Of a stretch of DNA of 64,000 nucleotides, positions 37,851 to 46,620 are shown in pieces (position 1 is the stretch's first letter; every line of letters starts with the position of its first letter). The DNA is from Crateriforma spongiae (GTDB lineage Bacteria > Planctomycetota > Planctomycetia > Pirellulales > Pirellulaceae). The stretch spans positions 124,001-188,000 of the forward strand of contig NZ_JAAXMS010000005.1 of assembly GCF_012290005.1 (NCBI RefSeq). The letters run 5' to 3'. The position numbers and the translations under genes are program-made. The notes under the pieces were generated by a model that was not told the DNA's origin, ran no database searches, and saw nothing but the letters and a program-made list of their open reading frames with translations.

Positions 37851-37881
37851 GCCCGAACCGGCAACGGTTCGGGCTTTTTTT
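37851..37881 (+). terminator. Strong rho-independent terminator
   Basis: A perfect 10-bp stem, GCCCGAACCG with CGGTTCGGGC, loop GCAA, followed by seven T. It ends the lipoprotein transcript. Confidence 0.92.
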
Positions 37882-38096
37882 GATTGGCCACCATCCCATC
37901 GACAGGTCACGCCACTTTCCGTCGCCGACGCCGATCGATTCACCGCGTTTTTTTGCGGTCGGCGTCCTGTTCACCCCGCTCAAGCGGTGGGACAGGATCT
38001 GGGGCAAACGTTAAACTTGTTCAGGTACCGGCGGGCCGCCGTGATCTGGATTCCTGTTACGGGATCCGGGCAGACCGGCACGCCGATTCTGATTCG

Positions 38097-40535
38097 ATGA
38101 CTTCAACGTTTGGCAACGCCTCGGCCATGGATGCGATTCTCCGAGACCTGACCCCGCCCCAACGCGAAGCGGTCCAGCACATCGACGGTCCCTTGCTGAT
38201 TCTGGCCGGACCGGGCAGCGGTAAGACCCGGGTGGTCACCCACCGCATCGCCAACCTGCTGCACCACGGAATCGACGCCCACCAAATCTTGGCGTTAACG
38301 TTCACTAACAAGGCGGCCGACGAAATGCGAACTCGGGTGCAAGGTCTTGCGCCCGGGCGTCCCGTTTGGATGGGGACTTTTCACCGGTTTTGTGCTCAAC
38401 AGCTGCGTCGCTATGCATCGATGGTGGGGCTGTCGGAAAACTATTCGATCTATGACACGTCGGATTCGAAACAGGCGATGAAGCGGGCCATCGAAGCCGC
38501 CGGCGTCAGCACGACTCACACGTCGCCCGAACAGATCGCCGCGTCGATCAGCCATGCCAAGAACCGGTTGATCCCGCCGGAAATGATGACCGACGCTTCA
38601 TCGATGACCGCCCGCGATGCGATCGCCGCACGCGTCTATCCCGTCTATCAGCAACAACTGTTGACGTCCAACGCGGTCGACTTTGATGACCTGCTGTTCC
38701 ACTTTGCAAGATTGCTGCGCGAAAACCCCGACGTCCGCAGCAGCCTGGACCAGCACTATCGCTACATCATGGTCGACGAATACCAAGACACCAACTTGGC
38801 CCAATACGCCATCGTCCGCGCTTTGTCGATCCAACAGCCGAACTTGGCCGTCACCGGCGATCCCGACCAGTCGATCTACGGTTGGCGCGGCGCGGATTTG
38901 AATAACATCCTGGACTTCGAAAAAGACTATCCCAACGTCACCACCGTTCGGCTGGAACAGAACTATCGCAGCACCCCGAACATCTTGCGTGTCGCCGACC
39001 AACTGATCCGCTTCAACCGTCGACGCAAGCACAAGGAATTGTTCACCGATCACCCCGAAGGCGATCCGGTCGTTCTGCGGATTTATGAAGACGGTTATGA
39101 AGAAGCCGACGACATCGCGGACCAAATCCTCGATGCGATTCACAACGAAGGCTTGCGGCCGCGTGATTTCGCTGTGTTCTGCCGAATGAACGCGCTGACC
39201 CGATCGCTGGAACATGCGATGCGAAAGCGGGGCTTGCCCTACCAGATCGTCAACGGGTTGGAGTTTTATCAGCGCAAAGAAATCAAGGATCTGTTGGCGT
39301 ATCTGCATCTGATCAACAACCCCAATCACGACGTCGCCCTGCTGCGGGTGATCAACACACCGACGCGTGGGATCGGCGCGAAAACGATCGCACGAATCCA
39401 ACAGCATGCCGATCGGCTGGGCATTCCGATGTTGGAAGCCGCCCGACGTGCCGACGAGATCGAATCGCTGCCCAAGCGTTCCGCTTCGATGGTGCTGAAC
39501 TTCGTGCGTCTGTACGACCGCCTGCGAGTCAAAGCGACCGCGACGCTGGAAGACCTGTTGCGATATCTGGTCGAAGAGACACAGTTCAACGATTACCTGG
39601 AACGGACCAGCGTCGAAAGCACGACGAACAATCCGGTTGCCAACGTCGACGAATTGATCAACGCGGCGGTGGAATTCGATCTGCAGCATCCCGACGAAGG
39701 CTCACTGGAACTATTCCTGGAACAGGTGGCCCTCGTTTCGGACGTCGACGCGTTCGAAGAATCCGACGATCGGGTGACGTTGATGACGCTGCACGCGGCC
39801 AAGGGATTGGAGTTTCCTCGTGTCTTCATCATCGCGGTCGAAGACGAACTGTTGCCCCACCGCAGGTCTCGCGAAACCGAAGCTCAGTACGAGGAAGAAC
39901 GGCGGTTGTTGTTCGTCGGAATCACCCGCGCCAAACAGTGGCTGCAACTCAGCCACTGTAAACGGCGTAGCATCCGGGGCGACATGCGACCGGTGGTGGC
40001 AAGTGCCTTCTTGACCGAATTGCCACGCGATGACATGCGTCTGGTCGAATCCTCCGTCGACCGCGACTTCTTCGAAAACGAATACAGCGACGGCGGCTAT
40101 CCCGACAGCTGGGATTTGCCGGCAATCCAAGTCGGCGATGATGCAACGGCATCCGATGACCAGACGTCTCAGGTGCAACCACCCGTCATCACCGATGAAG
40201 ATGTTTGCCAGTTGCCCGATCACGAGGGTGATGACGATGTCGTGCGCGAAGCCGTCGCCACTGAATCGTCGTATCGGCGAACCGCCAAACGCGGAAAAGC
40301 CAAAGTCTCCATTGCAGGTGGGCTGAAAACAGCAGCCGACCTGATGGCCGCCGGCGCGACTCCGCCCGGAGCCTACCGCGAAGGCGCCGTGGTCTCGCAT
40401 CCAAGTTACGGCCAGGGAACGATTGTCGCGGTCAGTGGCCGAGGACCAAAACGTAGTGTGAAGGTAAAATTCGCGGACGAAGAAGCCAGTTTTCTGATCG
40501 CCTATGCGGCGGCCGATCTCAGTCTGGTTCAATAG
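38097..40535 (+). CDS. UvrD/PcrA-type DNA helicase
   Basis: 812 aa from the ATG at 38097 (an ATG at 38127 is also possible). Superfamily 1A helicase with ATP-dependent 3'-5' unwinding. Q-motif LTPPQREAVQH, Walker A GPGSGKT, motif II VDEYQDTN, GDPDQSIYGWRGAD, motif IV QNYRST, motif V TLMTLHAAKGLEF, motif VI VGITRAK. The C-terminal 55 residues (YREGAVVSHPSYGQGTIV) form the Tudor-like domain seen in PcrA and UvrD. This domain favours PcrA over Rep. It functions in repair and transcription-linked roles. Confidence 0.94.
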   Translation: MTSTFGNASAMDAILRDLTPPQREAVQHIDGPLLILAGPGSGKTRVVTHRIANLLHHGIDAHQILALTFTNKAADEMRTRVQGLAPGRPVWMGTFHRFCAQQLRRYASMVGLSENYSIYDTSDSKQAMKRAIEAAGVSTTHTSPEQIAASISHAKNRLIPPEMMTDASSMTARDAIAARVYPVYQQQLLTSNAVDFDDLLFHFARLLRENPDVRSSLDQHYRYIMVDEYQDTNLAQYAIVRALSIQQPNLAVTGDPDQSIYGWRGADLNNILDFEKDYPNVTTVRLEQNYRSTPNILRVADQLIRFNRRRKHKELFTDHPEGDPVVLRIYEDGYEEADDIADQILDAIHNEGLRPRDFAVFCRMNALTRSLEHAMRKRGLPYQIVNGLEFYQRKEIKDLLAYLHLINNPNHDVALLRVINTPTRGIGAKTIARIQQHADRLGIPMLEAARRADEIESLPKRSASMVLNFVRLYDRLRVKATATLEDLLRYLVEETQFNDYLERTSVESTTNNPVANVDELINAAVEFDLQHPDEGSLELFLEQVALVSDVDAFEESDDRVTLMTLHAAKGLEFPRVFIIAVEDELLPHRRSRETEAQYEEERRLLFVGITRAKQWLQLSHCKRRSIRGDMRPVVASAFLTELPRDDMRLVESSVDRDFFENEYSDGGYPDSWDLPAIQVGDDATASDDQTSQVQPPVITDEDVCQLPDHEGDDDVVREAVATESSYRRTAKRGKAKVSIAGGLKTAADLMAAGATPPGAYREGAVVSHPSYGQGTIVAVSGRGPKRSVKVKFADEEASFLIAYAAADLSLVQ

Positions 40536-40565
40536 GCAACCCATTCAGCACAAGGCATCCATCCG

Positions 40566-40877
40566 ATGGACACATCCAATCCGCACGGCCGATCGGACGA
40601 CGGCAAACTGCCCACCGTGGATCCTGTTTCCGGTGACCAGCCCGAGATCCATGGTCACGAAGTCATGCGAATGATGGTCGAAAGCGGACAAGCCTATGAC
40701 GCCGATTCGCTGCAGACCGCGATCATTGAACGATTCGGCGTCACGGCTCGCTTTTGTACCTGCAGCGCCAGCGGCATGACGGCCGCCGAACTGGTCGTCT
40801 TCCTGGACCAACGCGGCAAGCTAACCCCGACCGACGGCGGCTTCACCACCACGCCCGACAAAATCTGCGACCACTAA
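40566..40877 (+). CDS. YecH-family metal-binding protein
   Basis: 103 aa. Residues 28-103 match the YecH (DUF2492) pattern: IHGHEVMRMM, FGVTARFCTCSASGMTAAELVVFL, and the end GFTTTPDKICDH. The His and Cys residues are the presumed metal ligands. The first 25 residues are a variable extension. It follows the helicase by 30 bases on the same strand. Function in the cell is not known. Confidence 0.9.
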   Translation: MDTSNPHGRSDDGKLPTVDPVSGDQPEIHGHEVMRMMVESGQAYDADSLQTAIIERFGVTARFCTCSASGMTAAELVVFLDQRGKLTPTDGGFTTTPDKICDH

Positions 40878-40894
40878 AACCTCGCCGCCGCCAT

Positions 40895-40969
40895 CCGTAG
40901 CTGGATGCGCCAGCATTCAGCCCCCTGCCCTCACCGCCGCCACCCGTAGCTGGATGCGCCAGCATTCAG
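40895..40969 (+). repeat. Repeat pair A, two copies of a 26-nt hairpin unit
   Basis: Copies at 40895-40920 and 40944-40969, identical. The unit ends in CTGGATGC, loop GCCA, GCATTCAG, an 8-bp hairpin with one G-T wobble. The 23-nt between them is similar to that in pair B, sharing CCTGCCCTCACCGCC. Confidence 0.92.
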
Positions 40970-40977
40970 GCGCCACT

Positions 40978-41475
40978 TCACCAACCCATCGAACCGGGGC
41001 CACCCTTAAACGGACCCGCCAAGTTCGGTGTCACCCATCCGCCATAAAAACCGCCCGGCTGAGGCGACGCCTGCCAATCGCCGACGTAACACTCATCCAC
41101 CTTGCTCGCATAGAAGGCCAGGAACCTAGCGATGGGGGCGAAACGCTTCGTCGGATCCGCGTAGAACCAAGCGACCATTGGCACGCTGACTCCTCCCGGC
41201 ATTTTAAGATCCAGATAGCTTGCCGGACCTTTCCATTCGCAAAACGAACCACCGCCGGCGGGACGCATCCAGTCCAGTCGGCAATCGCCCGGCGGGAAAT
41301 AGTAGGTCGGCGGATGGCTGGTTTCCAGAACGCGGAAACCCTGCATCGTCTCGGCGATGGTTTGGCCGGCATGAACAATCCGCAACCGATGCCCGGCGGG
41401 CTGCAGTGCCGGTGGTCGCGGATAGTCCCAAACGGATTCTTGTCCCGGGCCGACCGGGTCGGGTGTAGGTCGCAT
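40978..41475 (-). CDS. DUF427 domain protein
   Basis: 165 aa. The DUF427 core is clear: IAETMQGFRVLETSHPPTYYFPPGD, then CEWKG, YLDL and the turn to VAWFYADP. The last 35 residues are Gly/Pro/Trp-rich and specific to this type. DUF427 proteins are small, cytoplasmic and of unknown function. The gene is bracketed within 9 bases on its 3' side and 41 bases on its 5' side by pairs of the same hairpin repeat, so it may have been inserted or shuffled as a unit. Confidence 0.9.
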   Translation of the reverse strand: MRPTPDPVGPGQESVWDYPRPPALQPAGHRLRIVHAGQTIAETMQGFRVLETSHPPTYYFPPGDCRLDWMRPAGGGSFCEWKGPASYLDLKMPGGVSVPMVAWFYADPTKRFAPIARFLAFYASKVDECYVGDWQASPQPGGFYGGWVTPNLAGPFKGGPGSMGW

Positions 41476-41515
41476 GTCATGATGTTAGCCGGATGTCCAG
41501 CCACCCTGCTCCCAC

Positions 41516-41591
41516 CCGTAGCTGGATGCGCCAGCATTCAGGACTCCTGCCCTCACCGCCACCTCCCGTAGCTGGATGCGCCAGCATTCAG
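41516..41591 (+). repeat. Repeat pair B, two copies of the same 26-nt hairpin unit
   Basis: Copies at 41516-41541 and 41566-41591, identical in sequence and orientation to pair A. The spacer of 24 nt again contains CCTGCCCTCACCGCC. Together with pair A it encloses the DUF427 gene. Confidence 0.92.
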
Positions 41592-41623
41592 AACCTGACC
41601 TGTGTCACTGCTCGGCCTGCCTA

Positions 41624-42532
41624 TTACGAATGGCCTGACTTTTCAACGCTCCTTCGCAATAAGCGTTTCCAACGGTGCTGGCGATAGCGATAGAACACCA
41701 TCGCGAACAGTCCTATCGCTGGAGTGATGATGCCGGCGTGCAAGAAGATGCGATCGGTGTATCGGCATCGCTGATCCGATAGCGATTCGATCCGCATGGT
41801 GTGTTGCCAGGTCGTAACAAGGCCTCCCGACTCGTCGGTTTGGATCACCCGCTGGGATGCGTCCACCTGCACGACGCGTACTTCATGCTGCGAAGCGGGA
41901 CCGATACCGAAGGGACGCACGCGAGTCGTCAAGGTTGTGTCAGGTGAAAACAAAGTTTCCGGCCAAGTGCCTGTATTCTCGTACGCCATCATGCCTCGCG
42001 TGATCTCTAGGAACGTATCCTTTCGCAACAGTAGGTCCCAGACGCGATTCGCTGGCGCCGGAAGTTCGACGGCCGCCTGAATATGAACTCCGTCGGCCAC
42101 GCTGCCCATCACCGCGCCGGCGATCAAGTATTGCATCGCGTTTTGCACAGTCCAAAGGACAGCGATCTCGGTCGTCATAGCCATGGCCGCGTAGACCAGC
42201 AGAAAAACCGGCAGGCTGCCCACCAGGAAAACGCCGATCCCGTACAACGCACCGCCGCGAACTCCCGCGGGAAACGCCGTTCTGTCGCGTAGCCCCAAAA
42301 AGAACGCGGAAAAAACCACTGCAAAGACCAGCGGGTGAATCGCCATGTAGGCCGATGTCCAGCCTGACCATGGTCGAAAAAGATGAGTGTTCTCAAACGC
42401 GTCCGGCACATGCGGCGCAAATACGGGGACCAAAAAGTGAAACGCGGCTCCGACGAAAAACAGACTGACACTGGCGACCAGCCAGCAACAGAACCACCTT
42501 CGGCAAAACCGCCCCATCGACGTTTCGGACAC
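41624..42532 (-). CDS. Membrane protein with C-terminal SRPBCC domain
   Basis: 302 aa. Four predicted helices in the first 145 residues (about 15-35, 60-80, 90-112, 120-145), then a START/SRPBCC-like domain (about 150-275) with VELPAPANRVWDLLLRKDTFLEITRGM, and a last helix near 272-288 with a basic tail. SRPBCC folds bind hydrophobic ligands. The fusion of a four-helix membrane part to it is unusual; I do not know a named family. A decayed relative of its N-terminal half lies at 44,130-44,400. Confidence 0.78.
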   Translation of the reverse strand: MSETSMGRFCRRWFCCWLVASVSLFFVGAAFHFLVPVFAPHVPDAFENTHLFRPWSGWTSAYMAIHPLVFAVVFSAFFLGLRDRTAFPAGVRGGALYGIGVFLVGSLPVFLLVYAAMAMTTEIAVLWTVQNAMQYLIAGAVMGSVADGVHIQAAVELPAPANRVWDLLLRKDTFLEITRGMMAYENTGTWPETLFSPDTTLTTRVRPFGIGPASQHEVRVVQVDASQRVIQTDESGGLVTTWQHTMRIESLSDQRCRYTDRIFLHAGIITPAIGLFAMVFYRYRQHRWKRLLRRSVEKSGHS

Positions 42533-42605
42533 TACCCCGTCGCTCCTCTCAAATGGAAATTGTCCCCCGTCTTCTTCTCAAGTCATCATACCCCGCCTAG
42601 GGACG

Positions 42606-44054
42606 CTACTTCTGGTTTTGGGGCGGAGCGGTGGGGCGGGATGCTGACACCTTCTGAAACAGGTTGCTCAAACGCTGGTACGCGGTGGATGCTTCGGATG
42701 ACCCAGACAGTGACGCGTTGATGTGTCGCTCCTCCGGAAGTTCGCTTGCGTCAATCAGCGTTTTCGAACGATGGGACCAACGCCACCGGCCGTCGAAAAC
42801 ATTGACATCGGACCGGATGCCGTGAATCACCCAGTCACGTTTGGGGCCGACGCGTCCTTGGAATTGCGCCGCAAGACTGTGACCATCGATGGGAATGGAG
42901 TCTGGAACGCTGTGACCGGCTAGATCGCAAAACGTCGGGAACAAATCAACGACGTCGACCAGATCATCGCAAACGGAACCGACTGGAACTTGATCGGGGC
43001 CCCAGACGATCAATGGGACGTGGGTACCCGCGTCATTAAGTTCGTACTTCCCGCCATCGACGCGACCGGCCTTGGTATGCCGAGTGTGCGGGCGTTCTTT
43101 CGGTCGACCCGCTCTCGGATTGCGAAAGTCTTGTTGGTGGGTCCCATTGTCACCCATAAAAATCACGTATGTGCTTTTGCGAATGCCAAGGTCATCGACG
43201 GCGTCCAGGACCCGCCCGGCCAGTTTGTCTAAGTAATGGATCATATTGCCCAGCGATGCGGATTGCCCCGTCGATCGATCGTCTGGTGTTTGGACAATTG
43301 GGTCGTGGGGTAGCATTTCGTTGTGCACGATCAGGAACGGCGTGTGGGCTTCCGTCGCTTCCCGCATCTGGTCGATGACGTAGTCCACCAAAACGTCAGG
43401 ACCAAATCGTTTGGCAACGTCTTCGCGAACGCGTCCATCGTGATTCAAGGTCGGGTTCCAGTGCCGAACCGTCTTGGCACCCTCCTTCCAGATTTGCCAG
43501 ACACACCAGGAATCGAAACCGCTGTCACGGATGTGGTTGGGATGCTTTTCCAGCGTCGCTAGCTGCCATTTGCCGGTCACGGACGTTAAGTAACCGGCCG
43601 ACCTCAATTGTTGTGCAAAGGTCGGCATCTTCCGAAAGTCGACAAACTTGTTCGTGCCCAGGTGCACCGGCAACACATCGGTCTGGCGGTGTCGCATCAC
43701 ATACAGGCCGGTGTGCAGACTGACTCGTGATGGAGTGCAGACCGGACTGGTGTAGGCACGCGAAAATCGCAGACCTTCCATTGCCATCCGATCCAATCGG
43801 GGCGTCTGAAAGTCGAGGCCGCCATAGCAGCCAAGGGTTTCGTAGCCGAGGTCATCCGCGAAGATCAACACAATGTTCGGGCGCGAATCGATTTCAACCC
43901 GTTCCGCGTTGGTCGCATGAAAACACGCGGATGCCAGCACAAGAAGCACGGTCATCCTGGACCAAGAGACGCGGGATGAGAATCGAAAAACGAAAGGGAA
44001 GGGTCGCATCGGAATGGGGAAAACAGGTGAAAGAGAACGATTCATAATCGCCAA
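42606..44054 (-). CDS. Sulfatase (arylsulfatase family S1), exported
   Basis: 482 aa. Catalytic signature CTPSR with Cys106 as formylglycine precursor. Metal site in IVLIFADDLGYETLGCYGG. HTGLY follows the signature. The conserved FMGDNGTHQ segment is present. A hydrophobic N-terminus looks like a signal peptide (VLLVLASACFHATNA) after a long basic extension, so the start might be a later Met. It removes sulfate from polysaccharides or other organosulfates. Lone, adjacent to the SRPBCC gene on the same strand. Confidence 0.92.
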   Translation of the reverse strand: MAIMNRSLSPVFPIPMRPFPFVFRFSSRVSWSRMTVLLVLASACFHATNAERVEIDSRPNIVLIFADDLGYETLGCYGGLDFQTPRLDRMAMEGLRFSRAYTSPVCTPSRVSLHTGLYVMRHRQTDVLPVHLGTNKFVDFRKMPTFAQQLRSAGYLTSVTGKWQLATLEKHPNHIRDSGFDSWCVWQIWKEGAKTVRHWNPTLNHDGRVREDVAKRFGPDVLVDYVIDQMREATEAHTPFLIVHNEMLPHDPIVQTPDDRSTGQSASLGNMIHYLDKLAGRVLDAVDDLGIRKSTYVIFMGDNGTHQQDFRNPRAGRPKERPHTRHTKAGRVDGGKYELNDAGTHVPLIVWGPDQVPVGSVCDDLVDVVDLFPTFCDLAGHSVPDSIPIDGHSLAAQFQGRVGPKRDWVIHGIRSDVNVFDGRWRWSHRSKTLIDASELPEERHINASLSGSSEASTAYQRLSNLFQKVSASRPTAPPQNQK

Positions 44055-44129
44055 ATAGAGGATAAAACGGCAAAGACCAACCTAGCATGGATCAGCCGGC
44101 CAAGACAGGAACGACCGTCATGCGTCTCT

Positions 44130-44400
44130 GTACGATGGGCATTCCGTTCCGTCGCACCCCGCTCGCGCCAGCAGAAAATGATGTCCAGTGTCACAGCCCC
44201 AAAGACCGCTGAGACACGACATTAGTGACGAGCGGTTGAAACGCCATGGATGACGATGTCCAGCCCAACCACATCGGAAAGAACGCACCGTTTTGGGATG
44301 CAAGCGTAAGGTGCCCAAAACGACAAATAGAAAACAGTTGGCGACCAGGAAACCGACATTCGTCGTCAAAACGGCGCCGCAGGCGTTTTGGGAAATCCAC
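44130..44400 (-). pseudogene. Decayed copy of the SRPBCC-membrane gene
   Basis: Translated pieces align with the N-terminal part of the gene at 41,624-42,532. GWTSSSMAFQPLV matches GWTSAYMAIHPLV there, followed by SLGL then a TGA where the intact gene reads FLGLRD. Upstream FLVANCFLFVVLG matches WLVASVSLFFVG in a different frame, so a frameshift and a short deletion separate the two. At DNA level GGCTGGACATCG and CATGGCG are shared. The rest of the gene, including SRPBCC, is lost. Confidence 0.75.
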
Positions 44401-44849
44401 ACGTGGCTCGTCACAACGGAAAATGAATGTTCCCATTGAAGGCCACGTGCAATCTCCGGAACTGGGAGAAGGTACATCTGAACCTGTAAAAAGACCTCCG
44501 TCCCCTTAAAACCGCCTCGTCGTCGCAACATCGTCGAACGCTTGATTGGATGGCTAAAAGAATCACGACGGGTTGCAACGCGATACGTTAAGCTGTTTGC
44601 TCGTACCTGGCATTCGTGCAACTCGCAGCCATGCGACGAGTCCTTAAACTGATTTAGTAAACAGTGCCTGGTCCTCGTGATCCCGCAGTCAGGGTTGTTG
44701 ACTCACACGCCTTAAACGGATTCTGGCAAGAGTGCAACAACCGCCAAAGGTATGGAAAACGCGTTTCGGGTCACACCCACGAACGAAGGCTTCTAACAAG
44801 ACAGATTTTCCATCAAGTTGTAGTGCGCAAGGATCGGGAGAAGTGTTAA
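44401..44849. other. Gene-poor stretch
   Basis: About 450 bases between the pseudogene and the orphan secreted protein. G+C looks lower than average. A 61-codon frame at 44,664-44,849 lacks any recognisable feature and is not accepted as a gene. Confidence 0.5.
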
Positions 44850-45977
44850 ATGACAAAGCATTTTAATCTGAGCCACGCGAGATGTGTTCCGCAGGTGTTG
44901 GCAATAGTGATCCTGTCGCTCCACGGAAGCGTTCTGGTTGGCCAAACTCGAGCAACGAATGAAGTCGAATCCGTCGACGAACGTTTGGTGGGAAATGTCT
45001 ACGACGGTCTAGCCGCTTTCGCGGTGCATCGGGATGCGATGCTAAAAAGACGTCGATGCCTTTTTATCGAGGGTGAACGGTACCTTGTCGGCAAGAAGCA
45101 TGACCCGCAAGTCAATCCACTGTACTACATTCAGATCGCAGATCGCGCGAAACGTTTTGAATACGTCGCCAACGGATTTCTGAACCTGCCAGGCACTTTG
45201 GGCAGAGATTACCAAACACAGACTTGGAACGAAAAGGTGCTGTGTCGGGGGCAGGTCCGATTTGGCGGCGGGCCAACCAACTCGAATCGACTCTATTCTT
45301 ATGGCGAGAAAGAGCGTAAGCGCGATGCCGCGGCAGGCGTCGTCAGGGTCGGGAAGGTCTTCTATATCGATCCCTTTGAAGATCTAATCAGCCTTGCAAG
45401 CGAACTCAGATCCACGAGCCCGACACGAGGCATGATGGAAGATAAGTTCTTGAGATCTTCTAAGCTTCTATCCGTCGAAGAGCAACCGGGTGGTAAATTG
45501 CTGTCACGGTGGCGCAAGGGCGACGAAAATCGAGGTACTTCAATCACGCTGGTTATGGATGCTACCAAAGAATATCTGCCCGTATCAACTTCTCATGTAT
45601 CTAACGAGCAGAAGCAGTTGGGAGTGATTTCGCGAACGCTGTGCGAGTGGAAACGCGTGGGGACGAATTTTGTCCCGGGCCGAATGGAGTTCCAGGGGAA
45701 AAAGTTTGGCCGTGGCGATGCTTTCGACGAGATTCACTTCTTGAAACTCTCGTGGCGTTTTGGCAAAGAGGTTCCTCAACACTGGACCGATTCTGAGCGA
45801 GAAGATTACTTGGAATTGGTCATGGATCACTACGGCAAAACATATGATCGCAGCAATGGAAAACTACTTCCATTCAAGGGCATCATCCGGGCCGATCCGT
45901 GGGAGACTCCGGCAGATCTTTTCATTTCATCGCCCAAGAATGATGCCCGGGAGAACAAAGCAGGCAGGCGTCGTTGA
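44850..45977 (+). CDS. Orphan secreted protein
   Basis: 375 aa. ATG at 44850 with GGGAGA nine bases upstream. An N-terminal signal peptide ends near residue 32 (VLVGQT). The mature part is hydrophilic, with many Arg, Lys and Glu. It contains no domain I recognise; a general resemblance to beta-rich outer-membrane-linked proteins cannot be proven. Codon use is less G+C-rich than in neighbouring housekeeping genes, and it sits in a gene-poor stretch, which suggests horizontal gain. Lone gene. Confidence 0.7.
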   Translation: MTKHFNLSHARCVPQVLAIVILSLHGSVLVGQTRATNEVESVDERLVGNVYDGLAAFAVHRDAMLKRRRCLFIEGERYLVGKKHDPQVNPLYYIQIADRAKRFEYVANGFLNLPGTLGRDYQTQTWNEKVLCRGQVRFGGGPTNSNRLYSYGEKERKRDAAAGVVRVGKVFYIDPFEDLISLASELRSTSPTRGMMEDKFLRSSKLLSVEEQPGGKLLSRWRKGDENRGTSITLVMDATKEYLPVSTSHVSNEQKQLGVISRTLCEWKRVGTNFVPGRMEFQGKKFGRGDAFDEIHFLKLSWRFGKEVPQHWTDSEREDYLELVMDHYGKTYDRSNGKLLPFKGIIRADPWETPADLFISSPKNDARENKAGRRR

Positions 45978-46620
45978 TGAGTGTTCAATCGATGCGTTCG
46001 ACCAATCCTAGACCAGTAGTGGTCGATCCAGCTATAGGTGTCATGCTGCGGGATAGAGCGACTTGAGTTTGAGTCGCGCATCTTCGGTCTGGTCTGCCGA
46101 AAGGTGCCACCCACCTTGTGGTGATTTCCCGGTGCAGGCATTTGCGCGGTGTGGTCGGGGCCGCGTCGGCATTGCTCAGTAGAGACCGCCGAGCCTTTTC
46201 TTGCCGGCGGGGCTTCTGTCTGCCGTCGACTTCGGTCCGTTGTCTGCGCATCCGCTGTCGACCGGAGGAACGAAGCGGAACGCCCTGCGGAGGTCAGGTT
46301 CTGCGTTCGGTTTTCAGGTTTAGGATGCTATGCGATATCATTCATTGCTTGGCGTTATGCTTTGCATTACCCGAAGCGATGCCAAGCACGTCAAAACAAG
46401 TTGGACGCGCTGTAATGGAGATCCGGTGCCAGCGATCCATCAGGATTGATAGCGATGAGCAGGGAAATGCCGACACGATCGCAATCGGGTTCGATTCTCG
46501 GGGGGGCACTGATCAGGAATCCAAAAAACCAAAGACAAGGTCTGGCGCCGGCGAAGCCATCAAGGAAGACACCAGCGCGACAATGAAATTCCTATGCCAA
46601 AAAATGGTATTGGAATACTT
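45978..46620. other. Gene-poor stretch with repeat-like traits
   Basis: 640 bases between the orphan gene and the second sulfatase. It has a 43-codon protein-like frame on the minus strand (46,041-46,172) and a perfect 8-bp inverted repeat, TGCTTGGC/GCCAAGCA, at 46,346-46,388. No full gene. G+C falls in the right half. Confidence 0.5.
46041..46172 (-). other. Possible remnant or micro-ORF
   Basis: 43 codons from ATG at 46172 to TGA at 46041, with GGWHLSADQTEDARLKLKSL near its end. This stretch reads more like real protein than the other frames. It may be the tail of a lost gene or a repeated element. No ribosome-binding site is convincing and a stop lies just upstream of the ATG. Confidence 0.3.

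Noticed and set aside
38598-39689. 363-codon open frame antisense to the helicase
   Set aside because: Shadow frame; the helicase motifs are complete on the plus strand.
40895-41591. Possible CRISPR array
   Set aside because: Only four 26-nt copies in two separated pairs; the spacers are alike and no cas gene is in the window.
44437-44621. N-terminal part of a 167-codon frame over the SRPBCC relic
   Set aside because: Only the relic portion has similarity; the rest lacks protein character.
44664-44849. 61-codon frame before the orphan gene
   Set aside because: No ribosome-binding site, domain or hydrophobic signal; kept as non-coding.
46346-46430. Integron attC-like site
   Set aside because: The GTTATGC segment does not fit GTTRRRY and no matching RYYYAAC box or integrase was seen.
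46480-46520. tRNA-like T arm (GGTTCGATTC)
   Set aside because: Stem bases do not pair, and no acceptor or anticodon arm could be drawn.
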